Shown here: piece after piece, positions 15,713 to 24,586 of the stretch
Position numbering within the stretch: the stretch's first letter is position 1
Layout: every line of letters begins with the position of its first letter
From: an uncultured Oribacterium sp.
Lineage (GTDB): Bacteria > Bacillota > Clostridia > Lachnospirales > Lachnospiraceae
DNA: 64,000 bases
NCBI GenBank assembly: GCA_934270345.1
Contig: CAKQPT010000006.1
Coordinates: 1 to 64,000, forward strand
Direction of reading: 5' to 3'
Notes under the pieces: generated by a model
The model's input: only the letters and a program-made list of their open reading frames with translations
What the model was told of the DNA's origin: nothing
Databases searched by the model: none
Position numbers and translations under genes: made by a program

Positions 15713-17086
15713 ATGAAGAAAAAAATGGCAGCATTACTGGCATCGCTTATGGCACTCCAGCTCGTTGCATGCGGAGGCGCAGCGGGAAATGCAACCCAGA
15801 GTGCGAAGGAGACGGCAGCAGCAGCGAAGGAGACGGAGGCACCAGCGCCTGCAGCAGAGGCAGACAGCACAGGAGATGGAGCAGTTACCATCAGACTTTC
15901 CTGGTGGGGCGGTGATTCCAGGCACGAAAAGACTCTGGAGGCGGTCGACAAGTTTATGGAGGCCTATCCGGATATCAAGGTAGAGTGTGAGTACGGTGCG
16001 TGGAATGGCTGGACCGAGAAGATTTCGACGAGTCTCGTGGCAGGCGCATCCGCGGATGTCATGCAGACGAACTGGAACTGGCTGTATCAGTTCTCTTCCG
16101 ATGGAAGCAAGTATGCGGATTTAAATGATTACGCCGATGTCTTTAATAATTTTGCAGATTACGATAAGACAACCCTTGATACCTGCGTCGTTGCCGGAAA
16201 GCAGCAGGCGATTCCGATCTCGACCACAGGTAAGGTTTTCTACTGGAACAAGACAACCTTTGATAAGGCCGGCATCGCGATTCCGACGACCTTCGACGAG
16301 CTGATCGCGGCAGGCGAGACCTTCAAGGAGAAGCTGGGCGACGACTACTATCCGCTTGCGCTCTTTGAGTATGAAAGATATCTGCTGATGGTTTATTATC
16401 TCGAATCCAAGTATGAGAAGCCATGGGCTGTTGATAATCAGTGCAACTATACCGTGGAGGAAATCACAGAGGGTCTCGAGTGGATCAATTCGCTGGAGGA
16501 GCATCATGTACTTCCGTCCATCGAATACCTGAAGGGTCAGGGCGTAGACACCATCGAGAAGAATCCGGACTGGGCATGTGGTAAGTATGCGGGCTTCTTC
16601 GAGTGGGATTCTGCACAGAAGAAGTTTGCAGATGGCCTTCAGGAAGGTCAGGAATTCGTTCTGGGCGATTACATCACCGGATTCGGAAAGAAGGTTGCCG
16701 GTATGTATAAGATTTCGCAGGCGTGGACGATCGCAGAGTCTTCTCAGCATAAGAAGGAAGCAGCGCTCTTAATCAACTTCCTCGTATCCGATCCGGAAGC
16801 AGTTAAGATTCTGGGTGTTGAGCGAGGCGTCGTTGTAAACAAGGCAGCTGAAAAGATCCTCGAGGAAGACGGCCAGTTAAATGGCCTTACCTATGAGGGC
16901 AACAAGCTGGCGATGGCCAATGCCAACTATCCGCTGGATCCGAACTTCGAGAACTCTTCTCTGAAGGATACGACCGGCTCCTACTACACGACCATGGAGT
17001 CGCTGAGCTATGGCGACGATCCGGCAGAGCTTGCACAGGATCTGCTTGATGATATCAACAGCGTATACGCAGAGAATGCATATTAA
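15713..17086 (+). CDS. Sugar ABC transporter substrate-binding lipoprotein
   Basis: A 457-residue family 1 extracellular binding protein. The signal peptide ends in the lipobox LVAC (Cys at residue 20), followed by an Ala/Glu-rich linker and a binding domain starting VTIRLSWWGGDSRHEKTLEAVDKFM. AAGGAG at 15699-15704 fixes ATG 15713. It opens an operon with a GH28 enzyme and an epimerase, so its ligand is probably an oligogalacturonide or galacturonate. No permease or ATPase gene is found in the operon or the window, so it must work with membrane parts encoded elsewhere. A missing permease pair in the same operon is unusual. Confidence 0.92.
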   Translation: MKKKMAALLASLMALQLVACGGAAGNATQSAKETAAAAKETEAPAPAAEADSTGDGAVTIRLSWWGGDSRHEKTLEAVDKFMEAYPDIKVECEYGAWNGWTEKISTSLVAGASADVMQTNWNWLYQFSSDGSKYADLNDYADVFNNFADYDKTTLDTCVVAGKQQAIPISTTGKVFYWNKTTFDKAGIAIPTTFDELIAAGETFKEKLGDDYYPLALFEYERYLLMVYYLESKYEKPWAVDNQCNYTVEEITEGLEWINSLEEHHVLPSIEYLKGQGVDTIEKNPDWACGKYAGFFEWDSAQKKFADGLQEGQEFVLGDYITGFGKKVAGMYKISQAWTIAESSQHKKEAALLINFLVSDPEAVKILGVERGVVVNKAAEKILEEDGQLNGLTYEGNKLAMANANYPLDPNFENSSLKDTTGSYYTTMESLSYGDDPAELAQDLLDDINSVYAENAY

Positions 17087-17107
17087 TCATCAGTGAAAGG
17101 TGAGAAG

Positions 17108-17524
17108 ATGAACGGTACAGACTGGAAAAATAAAGAATTCACTATGAAAGAGCTGTGTGCTGATATGCCGGAGATCGTGGCATATGAGACGCTTGAGCAT
17201 GCGAAAGAAGGGTATCAGGATATTCAGAAAATCTTCGCGCAGGCATACGAAAAGGTGTGTGCACCTCATTCGGAAATTTCTCATGAAGATCTGTCCTTTT
17301 ATCTTCTTGCCTTGGCCAGAACAGCGCCACAGATCGATGAAGAGGTGTTCGACCATAAGATGAATCTGGTTATGCAGTACAGAAAGGTTCTGAAAAAGAA
17401 CCTTTCTGCCTTTGAAGGCTGGGACACGGATTCCGTGAAACGTGTGAAAGAGAGCATAAGACTCGCCTGCGAAAACAGAATGCTGCTTCGCGAAAAGTAT
17501 GAAGACTATATCGGGGAGATGTGA
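17108..17524 (+). CDS. Hypothetical helical protein in the galacturonide operon
   Basis: A 138-residue protein that I do not recognise. It is predicted to be soluble and almost all helical, with a charged composition, no signal peptide and no Cys-metal motif (isolated Cys only). AAAGGTGAG at 17097-17105 supports ATG 17108. Its stop is one base before the GH28 start, so translation is coupled. It lies between a binding lipoprotein and a cytoplasmic pectin enzyme, so a role in galacturonide handling is likely, but no function can be given. Confidence 0.7.
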   Translation: MNGTDWKNKEFTMKELCADMPEIVAYETLEHAKEGYQDIQKIFAQAYEKVCAPHSEISHEDLSFYLLALARTAPQIDEEVFDHKMNLVMQYRKVLKKNLSAFEGWDTDSVKRVKESIRLACENRMLLREKYEDYIGEM

Positions 17525-17525
17525 G

Positions 17526-19085
17526 ATGGAGTTTAAGATTATATGGAAATCTTCAAGAGCGGTATGTATCGAGCTCGTAGATGAAGGCATCGTCTACACG
17601 GATCACTATACGGTTTTCATCGATGGAGAGCCAATGCTGACCTCTGATCGCGTGGTGCAGTCCATCTATGGGCTGAAGCCGGATACAGAGTATCGTCTGA
17701 CGCTGTCGAGGGGAGATCAGTCATCCGCAGAGATGACGTTTCAGACGGAGCCGGAGTTTGTCACACTGAACGTACGCGATTTCGGTGCGAGGGGTGACGA
17801 TGCGCATAATGATACATTGGCCATACAGGCAGCGATTCTGAGCTGTCCTCCGCACAGCCGTGTATATGTTCCGGAGGGCATCTATAAAGTCAGCAGTCTC
17901 TTCATGAAGAGCGGCATCATCTTCGAGCTCGGAAAGGGAGCTGTGCTGTCGGCCTATACGGATCGTACGTACTTCCCGATTCTTCCGGGACTCGTTCAGA
18001 GCTATGACGAAACGTCTGAATACAACCTGGCAAGCTGGGAAGGAAATCCGCTCGATTCCTTCGCATCCATCATCACCGGCATCGGTGTTTCGGATGTGAC
18101 GATCTGTGGAGAAGGCACCATCGAAGGAAACGCGACCTATGAAAACTGGTGGGAAGGAGAAGGCCGTAAGAAAACGGGTGGAGCCTTCCGTCCGAGGTCG
18201 ATTTTCCTGAACAGATGTAAGGACGTGACCATCCAGGGAATCAGCATAAAGAACAGCCCGGCGTGGACAGTTCATCCGTATTTTTCTGAAAATATCCGGA
18301 TTCTCGATATTTCGCTCAACAATCCGAAGGTATCCCCGAATACCGATGGTATCGACCCGGAATCAGTGAAAAATCTGGAAATCGTGGGCGTGCACTTCTC
18401 GCTGGGCGATGACTGCATCGCCATCAAGTCCGGCAAGCGCTACATGGGACATACCTATGTGACCCCGTCGGAGAACATCGAGATCCGACAGTGCCATATG
18501 AAGTATGGGCATGGATCGGTCACCCTCGGAAGCGAGATCAGTGCGGGCGTAAGAAATCTCTACTGCCATGACTGCATCTTCGAGGATACCGACCGCGGTT
18601 TACGCATCAAGACAAGACGCGGAAGAGGAAAGGAAAGCATCATTGACAACATCCGATTTGAAAACATCCGGATGGATGGGGTGCTGACGCCGTTTGTACT
18701 CAATTCGTTTTACTGGTGCTGTGATCCGGACGGAAAGAGCGAGTACGTAAGATGTAAAGAGCCGCTTCCGGTGGATGACCGGACGCCGACGGTCGGCCGG
18801 ATCTCCTTCAAGAACATCGAAGCACAGAACTGTCATGTGGCGGCGACGTTTATGTATGGACTTCCGGAAGCTAAGGTAGAGGAGCTCTCTTTCGAAAATG
18901 TACATATCTCATTTGCGGAGGATCCGAAGCCGGATTATCCGGCGATGATGGCTGATGTGGAACCATGTACGCGGAAAGGCGCTTTTATCAGAAACTGTAA
19001 GAAACTCGTATTAAAGGAAGTCCGGATCGAGGGTGCAGATGGCGATGCATTTGACCTCGATGGTATCGACTTGCTGGAAAGGTAA
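17526..19085 (+). CDS. Glycoside hydrolase family 28 (exo-polygalacturonase type)
   Basis: A 519-residue enzyme. An N-terminal beta-sandwich (FN3-like, residues 1-80) is followed by a right-handed beta-helix starting FGARGDDAHNDTLAIQAA. The GH28 catalytic motifs are in order: NTDGIDPES, GDDCIAIKSG, GHGSVTLGSE and RGLRIKTRRGRG, giving the three Asp, the His and the Arg-Lys pair. There is no signal peptide, so it should cut imported oligogalacturonides in the cytoplasm, as exo-acting members do. GGGGAG at 17513-17518 and a one-base gap after the preceding stop support ATG 17526. The operon is under the GntR operator array. Confidence 0.93.
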   Translation: MEFKIIWKSSRAVCIELVDEGIVYTDHYTVFIDGEPMLTSDRVVQSIYGLKPDTEYRLTLSRGDQSSAEMTFQTEPEFVTLNVRDFGARGDDAHNDTLAIQAAILSCPPHSRVYVPEGIYKVSSLFMKSGIIFELGKGAVLSAYTDRTYFPILPGLVQSYDETSEYNLASWEGNPLDSFASIITGIGVSDVTICGEGTIEGNATYENWWEGEGRKKTGGAFRPRSIFLNRCKDVTIQGISIKNSPAWTVHPYFSENIRILDISLNNPKVSPNTDGIDPESVKNLEIVGVHFSLGDDCIAIKSGKRYMGHTYVTPSENIEIRQCHMKYGHGSVTLGSEISAGVRNLYCHDCIFEDTDRGLRIKTRRGRGKESIIDNIRFENIRMDGVLTPFVLNSFYWCCDPDGKSEYVRCKEPLPVDDRTPTVGRISFKNIEAQNCHVAATFMYGLPEAKVEELSFENVHISFAEDPKPDYPAMMADVEPCTRKGAFIRNCKKLVLKEVRIEGADGDAFDLDGIDLLER

Positions 19086-19098
19086 AAGGTAAGCTCCG

Positions 19099-19914
19099 AT
19101 GATTTTATCGGCTACGTACTCGGACTACGAATTAGCGGAACGTTCCCCCATCCTGTATCGGGGAGAGATGTCGGCGTGCTTCGAACAGATCGCGCAGGAC
19201 GGCTTCCAGGGGGTGGAGATCCACTCGAAGGATACAGGCAGCTACGATGCAGACGAGGTGAAAACACTTCTTGATTGCTATGGGCTTCGGCTGACGTCGC
19301 TCGGCACCGGACTTCTCCGACAGAAGGGTGGACTAAGTCTCACTTCGGATGACGAAGCATGCAGAATCCAGGCGGTTCAGCAACTGAAAGCGTTTATCGA
19401 CTTTGCATCACATTTTGAGGATGTTGTGGTGATTATCGGACTCCTCAGAGGCAAACTGTCGGAAACGGACAGTAAAGAGCATTACTGGGAAAGACTCTCG
19501 AAGCATCTGATCGAATGTGCGGATTATGCCATGGAAAAACATGTGCGGATCGGTCTGGAGATGATCAACCGATATGAAGCGGATACACTGAACAGCACAC
19601 AGGATGGACTTCGCTATCTGAAGGAGCTGGGGCATCCGGCGATCGGTCTTCACCTCGATTCCTACCATATGAACATCGAGGAAGCAGATATCCGACGTTC
19701 GCTGGAGCTCAGTGCGAAGCAGCTGATTCATGTGCATCTTGCCGATAATGACCGCTATTATCCTGGACATGGGCACATGGATTTCAAGGAAATATTTGAA
19801 ACCCTGGATGAAATCTCCTACACAGGCGCAGTGGCAGTCGAAGCACTGTCAAAGCCGGATGCGCGGACAGCCGGAAGCGAGAGTGTAGGGTATCTGAAGA
19901 AATATATGCACTGA
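19099..19914 (+). CDS. Sugar phosphate isomerase/epimerase (ketose 3-epimerase-like)
   Basis: A 271-residue TIM-barrel protein of the xylose-isomerase-like fold. The metal and substrate motifs of the D-tagatose/D-psicose 3-epimerase group are visible: the Glu in GLEMINRYEADTLN, the Asp-His pair in HLDSYHMNIEE, the His in HVHLADNDRYYPGHGHMDF, and the final Glu in VAVEAL. It follows the GH28 gene by 13 bases. A role in converting tagaturonate or a related keto sugar is plausible given its neighbours. The precise sugar is not evident. A terminator ends the operon. Confidence 0.85.
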   Translation: MILSATYSDYELAERSPILYRGEMSACFEQIAQDGFQGVEIHSKDTGSYDADEVKTLLDCYGLRLTSLGTGLLRQKGGLSLTSDDEACRIQAVQQLKAFIDFASHFEDVVVIIGLLRGKLSETDSKEHYWERLSKHLIECADYAMEKHVRIGLEMINRYEADTLNSTQDGLRYLKELGHPAIGLHLDSYHMNIEEADIRRSLELSAKQLIHVHLADNDRYYPGHGHMDFKEIFETLDEISYTGAVAVEALSKPDARTAGSESVGYLKKYMH

Positions 19915-19990
19915 AACAGGATGAGAAGATAGTTGCACAGTGCGTGAAATATGCGTGAACGCCGGGATGCTGAAGCTTACGAACGATGAA

Positions 19991-20048
19991 CAATGGGTCA
20001 TCCCTTTCATTCTACGATGAATGGAAGGGATGGCTCATTATTTTTTTA
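19991..20048 (+). terminator. Terminator of the galacturonide operon
   Basis: TGGGTCATCCCTTTCATTC pairs with GATGAATGGAAGGGATGGCTCA with few mismatches around a three-base loop, followed by a run of T bases to 20048. Confidence 0.88.
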
Positions 20049-20070
20049 TAAACAGGATTCGAAACCCTCT

Positions 20071-20155
20071 ATTTCTGCTATGATATAGGAAGCGTTTGGG
20101 ACCGCCAGTACATAGATATGCGCAGCCCTTCCATCTCTGCTATGATAAGGGAAGC
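20071..20155 (+). promoter_or_regulatory. Repeated promoter-like segment before nitroreductase gene
   Basis: Two near copies of the pattern TCTGCTATGATA-AGGAAGC, at 20073-20093 and 20135-20155, each containing the -10-like hexamer TATGAT (20079-20084 and 20141-20146). The spacing is 62 bases. They may be tandem promoters made by duplication; -35 boxes are weak. Confidence 0.4.
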
Positions 20156-20177
20156 ATCTACTAAAGGAGGAAGCATC

Positions 20178-20702
20178 ATGGAATTATATAAGGCACTGAA
20201 CATTCGAAAGTCCATCCGTTCCTACACGGGTGAAGGCATCACCGACGCGCAGCTCGAGCGCATCCTCACCGCAGCCTACGAGGCGCCGATCGGCATGAAG
20301 CGCTACGACAGCATTCATCTCACCGTGATCACAAATCCGGAGCTTCTTCATGAGATCGATGCCAATGCAGCAGCCGCGAGTGGAGACCCGTCCCGCCACC
20401 CGCTCTATGGCGCACCGATGCTGATTCTCGTGTCGTCGAGCCAGACCAGTAACGTGGCAAGCGCGAATGTAGGCATTGTCATCCAGAACATGTCCCTCGC
20501 CGCCGTCGAGGAAGGCGTCGGTCACTGCGACATCTACGGTGCCATCCGCGCGCTCGTAAAGAACGAGGAGCTCGTTGCGAAGCTGAACATCCCGGAGGGC
20601 TTCGAGCCGACCGGATCGATCATCCTCGGACAGACCGACGTCGCGTACACCGCACGTGATATCCCGGCAGACCACAAGTACAGCATGAATGTTCTGAAAT
20701 GA
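20178..20702 (+). CDS. Nitroreductase family protein
   Basis: A 174-residue FMN-dependent oxidoreductase of the nitroreductase fold. The N-terminal RKSIRSYTGEGITDAQLERIL is the FMN-phosphate motif, and NVGIVIQNMSLAAVEEGVGHCDIYG and GSIILGQTD are core motifs. AAAGGAGG at 20163-20170 sets ATG 20178. It heads a small group with an unknown protein and a C_GCAxxG_C_C protein on the same strand with short gaps, which suggests a redox-related operon. The natural electron acceptor cannot be told. Confidence 0.9.
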   Translation: MELYKALNIRKSIRSYTGEGITDAQLERILTAAYEAPIGMKRYDSIHLTVITNPELLHEIDANAAAASGDPSRHPLYGAPMLILVSSSQTSNVASANVGIVIQNMSLAAVEEGVGHCDIYGAIRALVKNEELVAKLNIPEGFEPTGSIILGQTDVAYTARDIPADHKYSMNVLK

Positions 20703-20732
20703 TGATCAGGTAAAGGCACGGAGGAAAACACG

Positions 20733-21284
20733 ATGGAAAGATTAGATGAGTTTATGAAGCTCTTAACCGGACGCTTCGATAATCGGGAGCAGTTTGAGGC
20801 GATGCAGGCGGCCGGAAAGGTATACCCGTTCGCACAGCATGTGAATACGATCTGTAACGATAAGATTCGGAACATCCCGGCGGATTTCCAGGGATACTTC
20901 ATGGTGGAGGAGAGCTACTACGAGACGAACGGAAAGCTCCATGCTTCCCCGCATCTTTTCCTCTTTACAGAGGAAGGCGAGGGCATCCTGCTTTCGTCCT
21001 ATGATCTTCCGGCAGGTGCAGACCGTACATCATTTACGTATGACAAGATGGAGCCGGTCGAGTTCAGTGCACTGAAGAAGTCGGCGACCTTTACACCGGC
21101 GCTCTACCTCTGGAAGGACGGCGCCTGGGAGGGTGGCAGTACCAGTCATTTCAGCCCGGTGATGACCCTGAAGCTCTGGGAGCGTTTCTCGGGGGACTGC
21201 CTCGAGGTGTCTGAGAGCATGGAAATGAACGGAAAACGGACCTTCGGCTACGACGACCCAATCATCTACAGGAGGGCGAAATAA
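20733..21284 (+). CDS. Hypothetical protein, possibly CpcT/CpeT-like fold
   Basis: A 183-residue soluble protein, beginning LLTGRFDNREQFEAMQAAGK and ending RTFGYDDPIIYRR. The Phe-Asp/Ser-Asn-x-x-Gln opening and the beta-rich middle recall the CpcT/CpeT chromophore lyase fold, which is also found in non-photosynthetic bacteria, but the match is by eye and weak. No membrane segment or clear catalytic motif is seen. GGAGG precedes the ATG. It starts 30 bases after the nitroreductase gene, and its stop is one base before the next gene, so the three are likely co-translated. Confidence 0.65.
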   Translation: MERLDEFMKLLTGRFDNREQFEAMQAAGKVYPFAQHVNTICNDKIRNIPADFQGYFMVEESYYETNGKLHASPHLFLFTEEGEGILLSSYDLPAGADRTSFTYDKMEPVEFSALKKSATFTPALYLWKDGAWEGGSTSHFSPVMTLKLWERFSGDCLEVSESMEMNGKRTFGYDDPIIYRRAK

Positions 21285-21285
21285 G

Positions 21286-21690
21286 ATGACAAAGATGATG
21301 GAGCGGAGCCATGCGCTTCGCGATGATACGACGATACATTACAACTGCGCGCAGGCGGTGTTCATCCCGTTTGCCGAAAAGAAGGGCTTAAGCGCAGCGC
21401 AGGCGCAGGCCATCACCGCAAACTTCGGAAGCGGCATGCGTGCCGGCCTCACCTGCGGTGCCATCACCGGCGGGCTCATGGCCCTTGGACTCTATGACGC
21501 CGGCGACGCGGAGGCATCCACTGAATTCATGCGCCGCATGAAGAGCCTGCACGGTGGCCTCTCTGACTGCCGCGACCTCCTTCGCGAAGAGGTGCACAGC
21601 CCGGCGGAAAAAAAGCCACACTGCGATGGCATGGTGTATGAAGCCGTGGAAATCGTCGAGGAAATGCTGATGGCGAGAGGGCTGCTGTAA
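21286..21690 (+). CDS. C_GCAxxG_C_C family redox protein
   Basis: A 134-residue member of the C_GCAxxG_C_C family of probable redox proteins. The motif series is intact: NCAQAV, GMRAGLTCGAITGGLMALG, SDCRDLL and PHCDGMVYEAV, giving the conserved Cys set. AGGAGG overlaps the end of the preceding gene. Family members occur near redox enzymes in anaerobes and may carry a metal cofactor, but their role is unsettled. Its position after a nitroreductase fits electron transfer. Confidence 0.88.
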   Translation: MTKMMERSHALRDDTTIHYNCAQAVFIPFAEKKGLSAAQAQAITANFGSGMRAGLTCGAITGGLMALGLYDAGDAEASTEFMRRMKSLHGGLSDCRDLLREEVHSPAEKKPHCDGMVYEAVEIVEEMLMARGLL

Positions 21691-21790
21691 GCTGAAACCA
21701 TCGGGATTCCTCTCATTCATTTTTGACTATTCCTATCCGCCTGGAAAAGTAGTATCATCAACGAAGTTTTAAAATTTCGGGGGTGTGCCG

Positions 21791-23140
21791 GTGGAAACAA
21801 ATCCAAACAAGATCGATATGCTGCATGGTGGGCTTTTCTGGAAGCTCGTGCTGTTCGCGTTGCCGCTGGCGGCGAGCAGTATCCTGCAGCATTTTTTTAA
21901 TTCTGCGGATGTGGCGGTGGTCGGCCGTTTCGCGGGTGGCGATGCCCTCGCGGCGGTCGGGGCCAATGTTGCCAACGTGGGTGTCTTCGTGAACTTCCTG
22001 GTCGGTGCGTCGATCGGTCCGAATGTCGTCGTGGCGACGCTGATCGGCAGCGGGCGCATGGACGAGGTATCGGACGCGATCCACACGGTCATCGCGATGG
22101 CCATCACGGGCGGTCTTCTGCTGATGGGCATCGGCCTCGCCATCGCGCGGCCCCTCATCGAGGCGATCGGTACGCCGGTGGAGGTGCTCGACATGGCGGT
22201 GCTGTACTTCCGCATCTACATGCTCGGCCTCCCGTTCATCACGCTCTATAACTTCGGCGCGGCGATCCTCCGCTCCATCGGTGACACAAAGCGTCCGCTG
22301 ATGTACATGATCTTCGCCGGTGTGCTGAACGTCATCCTGAATCTGCTGTTCGTCGTGGTTTTCAAAATGAGCGTGGCGGGCGTTGCGCTTGCAACTACCA
22401 TCGCAAACTTCACCTCGGCGGCACTCGTGTTCCGCACGCTGCTCCATGAAGAAGGGCCACTTAAGCTCCGGATCGACAGCATTGCCCTGCACCCGAGGTA
22501 TATGAAGCGTGTGCTGCAGGTCGGCCTACCGGCGGGTGTGCAGGAGTCGGTGTTCTCGGTTTCGAACATCTTCGTCCAGGCCGGCGTCAACAGCTTCGGT
22601 GCGCAGGCCATCGCAGGTGCGGCGGCGGGCCTCAATTTCGAGTACTTCACCTATGATATTTGTGCTGCGTTCGCGCAGGCCGCGGTGACCTTCTACAGCC
22701 AGAACCTCGGCGCGGGCGAGCATGGTCGCTGCCGGCGTGTCTTCCGCCTCACGATGCTCCAGTCCATCCTGTTCACGCAGCTGCTGGCGCTGCCGTTCAC
22801 GATCTGGGCGCGTGAATTCGCCGGGCTCTACACGACGGATCCGGTCGCCATCGATTACGCCGTGAGCCGGATGTACCACGTCATGGCGGTCGAGGGTCTG
22901 TGCACGCTCTTCGACACCCCGTCCGGCGTCCTCCGCAGCATGGGCTACGCGATCAGCCCGTCCGTCATCACGATCCTCGGCACCGTCGTCTTCCGGATTA
23001 TCTGGCTCCTGACCGTGTTCCGCGCCGTGCCGACCTACGAGGTGCTGATGAGTGTCTACCCGGTTTCGTGGGTGCTCACCGGCGGCACGCTGATCGCCAT
23101 GTACTACCGGGCGCTCCGGAAGCAACGCCGCCTGGCCTGA
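21791..23140 (+). CDS. MATE family efflux transporter
   Basis: About 449 residues with twelve membrane helices in two MatE repeats. The N-terminal LFALPLAASSILQHFFNSADVAVVGRFAGGDALAAVG is the family's first helix pair. It should export drugs or metabolites in exchange for Na+ or H+. The start is uncertain: GTG 21791 has GGGGG seven to eight bases upstream, GTG 21785 and ATG 21818 are alternatives in frame. The gene is single, with a palindrome element downstream. A GCCAATGTTGCC motif (21962) is inside the coding sequence and is shared with hisG. Confidence 0.9.
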   Translation: METNPNKIDMLHGGLFWKLVLFALPLAASSILQHFFNSADVAVVGRFAGGDALAAVGANVANVGVFVNFLVGASIGPNVVVATLIGSGRMDEVSDAIHTVIAMAITGGLLLMGIGLAIARPLIEAIGTPVEVLDMAVLYFRIYMLGLPFITLYNFGAAILRSIGDTKRPLMYMIFAGVLNVILNLLFVVVFKMSVAGVALATTIANFTSAALVFRTLLHEEGPLKLRIDSIALHPRYMKRVLQVGLPAGVQESVFSVSNIFVQAGVNSFGAQAIAGAAAGLNFEYFTYDICAAFAQAAVTFYSQNLGAGEHGRCRRVFRLTMLQSILFTQLLALPFTIWAREFAGLYTTDPVAIDYAVSRMYHVMAVEGLCTLFDTPSGVLRSMGYAISPSVITILGTVVFRIIWLLTVFRAVPTYEVLMSVYPVSWVLTGGTLIAMYYRALRKQRRLA

Positions 23141-23156
23141 CGCAGGTGACGCGCCG

Positions 23157-23238
23157 AAATTTAATGGGGTCTGACCCCATTAAATTTTTATAAACTAAAT
23201 CTAAACTGAAGTTTATGGGGTCAGACCCCATAAAGTGA
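23157..23238. repeat. GGGGTC(A/T)GACCCC palindrome element, locus C (full copy)
   Basis: Two palindromes: AAATTTAAT-GGGGTCTGACCCC-ATTAAATTT (core 23166-23178) and TTTAT-GGGGTCAGACCCC-ATAAA (core 23217-23229), joined by about 38 AT-rich bases. The whole 80-base unit is matched closely at 46962-47040. It lies between the MATE gene and the HD gene, so it does not disrupt coding. Confidence 0.85.
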
Positions 23239-23256
23239 CGCTGGAAAGGAATGAAA

Positions 23257-23856
23257 ATGAATCAGGAACGTTTCGAGAAGCAGCGGGAGTTCATCCTGGA
23301 AATCGATAAGGAAAAGGAAATCTACCGGCAGACACATCTGACGAATCACGGGCGTCGCGAGGGTGATGCGGAGCATGCGTGGCACATGGCCATCATGGCG
23401 TATCTGCTTCGTGAGTACAGTAACACCGAGGTCGACATCGCGCATGTCATGATGATGTGCCTGATCCATGACATCGTCGAGATCGACGCGGGCGACACCT
23501 ACGCCTACGACGAGGAGGGCCTGAAGACGCAGAGGGAGCGCGAGGAGAAGGCGGCAGACCGCATCTTTGCACTGCTGCCGGCGGACCAGCGCGATGAGCT
23601 CCGGGCAATCTTCGAGGAGTTCGAGGCCTACGAGACGCCGGAGGCGAAGTACGCGCATGCGATGGACAACCTCCAGCCGCTCCTGCTCAATGCCTCAAAC
23701 GAGGGCGATGACTGGAAGACGCACGGCGTGTCCTTCAACACGGTCTGGGGCCGGCAGCAGAAGATCGCCCGCGGTTCCGAGGCACTCGCAGCGTTTTCGC
23801 GCGCGGTCATGGAGGACTTCGCCGACCGCGGAATCCTGAAGGATGATCGGAGTTAA
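23257..23856 (+). CDS. HD domain protein, YfbR/HDDC2-like
   Basis: A 199-residue metal-dependent phosphohydrolase. The HD residues are in HLTNHGRREGDAEHAWHMAIMA, CLIHDIVEIDAGDTYAYDE and the distal Asp in HAMDNLQPLLLN, the pattern of 5-prime-deoxynucleotidase-like HD proteins (YfbR, HDDC2). The substrate is probably a nucleoside monophosphate, by family. ATG 23257 is chosen because AAGGA ends at 23250; ATG 23251 would be too close. It is four bases upstream of the acetyltransferase gene. Confidence 0.85.
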   Translation: MNQERFEKQREFILEIDKEKEIYRQTHLTNHGRREGDAEHAWHMAIMAYLLREYSNTEVDIAHVMMMCLIHDIVEIDAGDTYAYDEEGLKTQREREEKAADRIFALLPADQRDELRAIFEEFEAYETPEAKYAHAMDNLQPLLLNASNEGDDWKTHGVSFNTVWGRQQKIARGSEALAAFSRAVMEDFADRGILKDDRS

Positions 23857-23859
23857 ATC

Positions 23860-24558
23860 ATGGGAGAACTGAAATTTCGCGTGGCGCGGCCGGAGGATGC
23901 GGAGGCGCTTCGGACGATTTATGCGCCGTATGTCGAGGAGAGCGCCATCACCTTCGAGTATGAGGTGCCGGCTGTCGAGGAGTTCCGCGCACGCATCGCG
24001 CACACGCTAGCGACCTATCCGTACATCGTCGCCGTGGAAGAACAGTCGGCCAATGCAGGCACCGCGCATGTGGATGGCGTCCCGGCTTCATCGACGCCGG
24101 CTGCCGGTGCCGATGAAGCCGGCGGGACATGCAGAACCTCCGAACACATCATTGGCTACGCCTATGTCGGGCGTCTGCACGAGCGTGCGGCGTACGACTG
24201 GAGCGTGGAGACCTCGATCTATGTCGACCGGAGTGCGCGGAAGCACGGTCTCGGGCGACAGCTCTACGAGCGGCTCGAGGCGATTCTCCGCGCGATGAAC
24301 ATCATCAGCGTGAACGCCTGCATCGCGTATCCGGGGACGAATAATGACCCGTACCTGAACACGAACAGCCCGGACTTTCATGCGCACCTCGGCTATCAGC
24401 TCGTCGGGCATTTCCATGCCTGTGCGTACAAGTTTGACCGCTGGTACGACATGATCTGGATGGAAAAGTGGATCGCGCCGCACCCGGCGAAACCTGAAGC
24501 GATGATTCCCTTCCCGGAGCTTCCGGAGGAAGTCGTGGAGCGCTGCCTGCAGGAATAA
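23860..24558 (+). CDS. GNAT N-acetyltransferase, phosphinothricin acetyltransferase-like, with insertion
   Basis: A 232-residue acetyltransferase. The N-terminal LRTIYAPYVEESAITFEYEVP and the later DWSVETSIYVDRSARKHGLGRQLYERL (acetyl-CoA loop) and HAHLGYQLVGHF are typical of Pat/MddA amino-acid analogue acetyltransferases. Residues about 62-95 are a Ser/Thr/Ala/Gly-rich insert between two core beta strands, absent from usual members of about 165-180 residues. The insert begins SANAG, encoded by the 12-base motif at 24049-24060 that recurs in other genes. It probably forms a surface loop. Confidence 0.85.
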   Translation: MGELKFRVARPEDAEALRTIYAPYVEESAITFEYEVPAVEEFRARIAHTLATYPYIVAVEEQSANAGTAHVDGVPASSTPAAGADEAGGTCRTSEHIIGYAYVGRLHERAAYDWSVETSIYVDRSARKHGLGRQLYERLEAILRAMNIISVNACIAYPGTNNDPYLNTNSPDFHAHLGYQLVGHFHACAYKFDRWYDMIWMEKWIAPHPAKPEAMIPFPELPEEVVERCLQE

Positions 24559-24586
24559 ACTGCTGATTAAGGGGAAAGGAGCTTAG

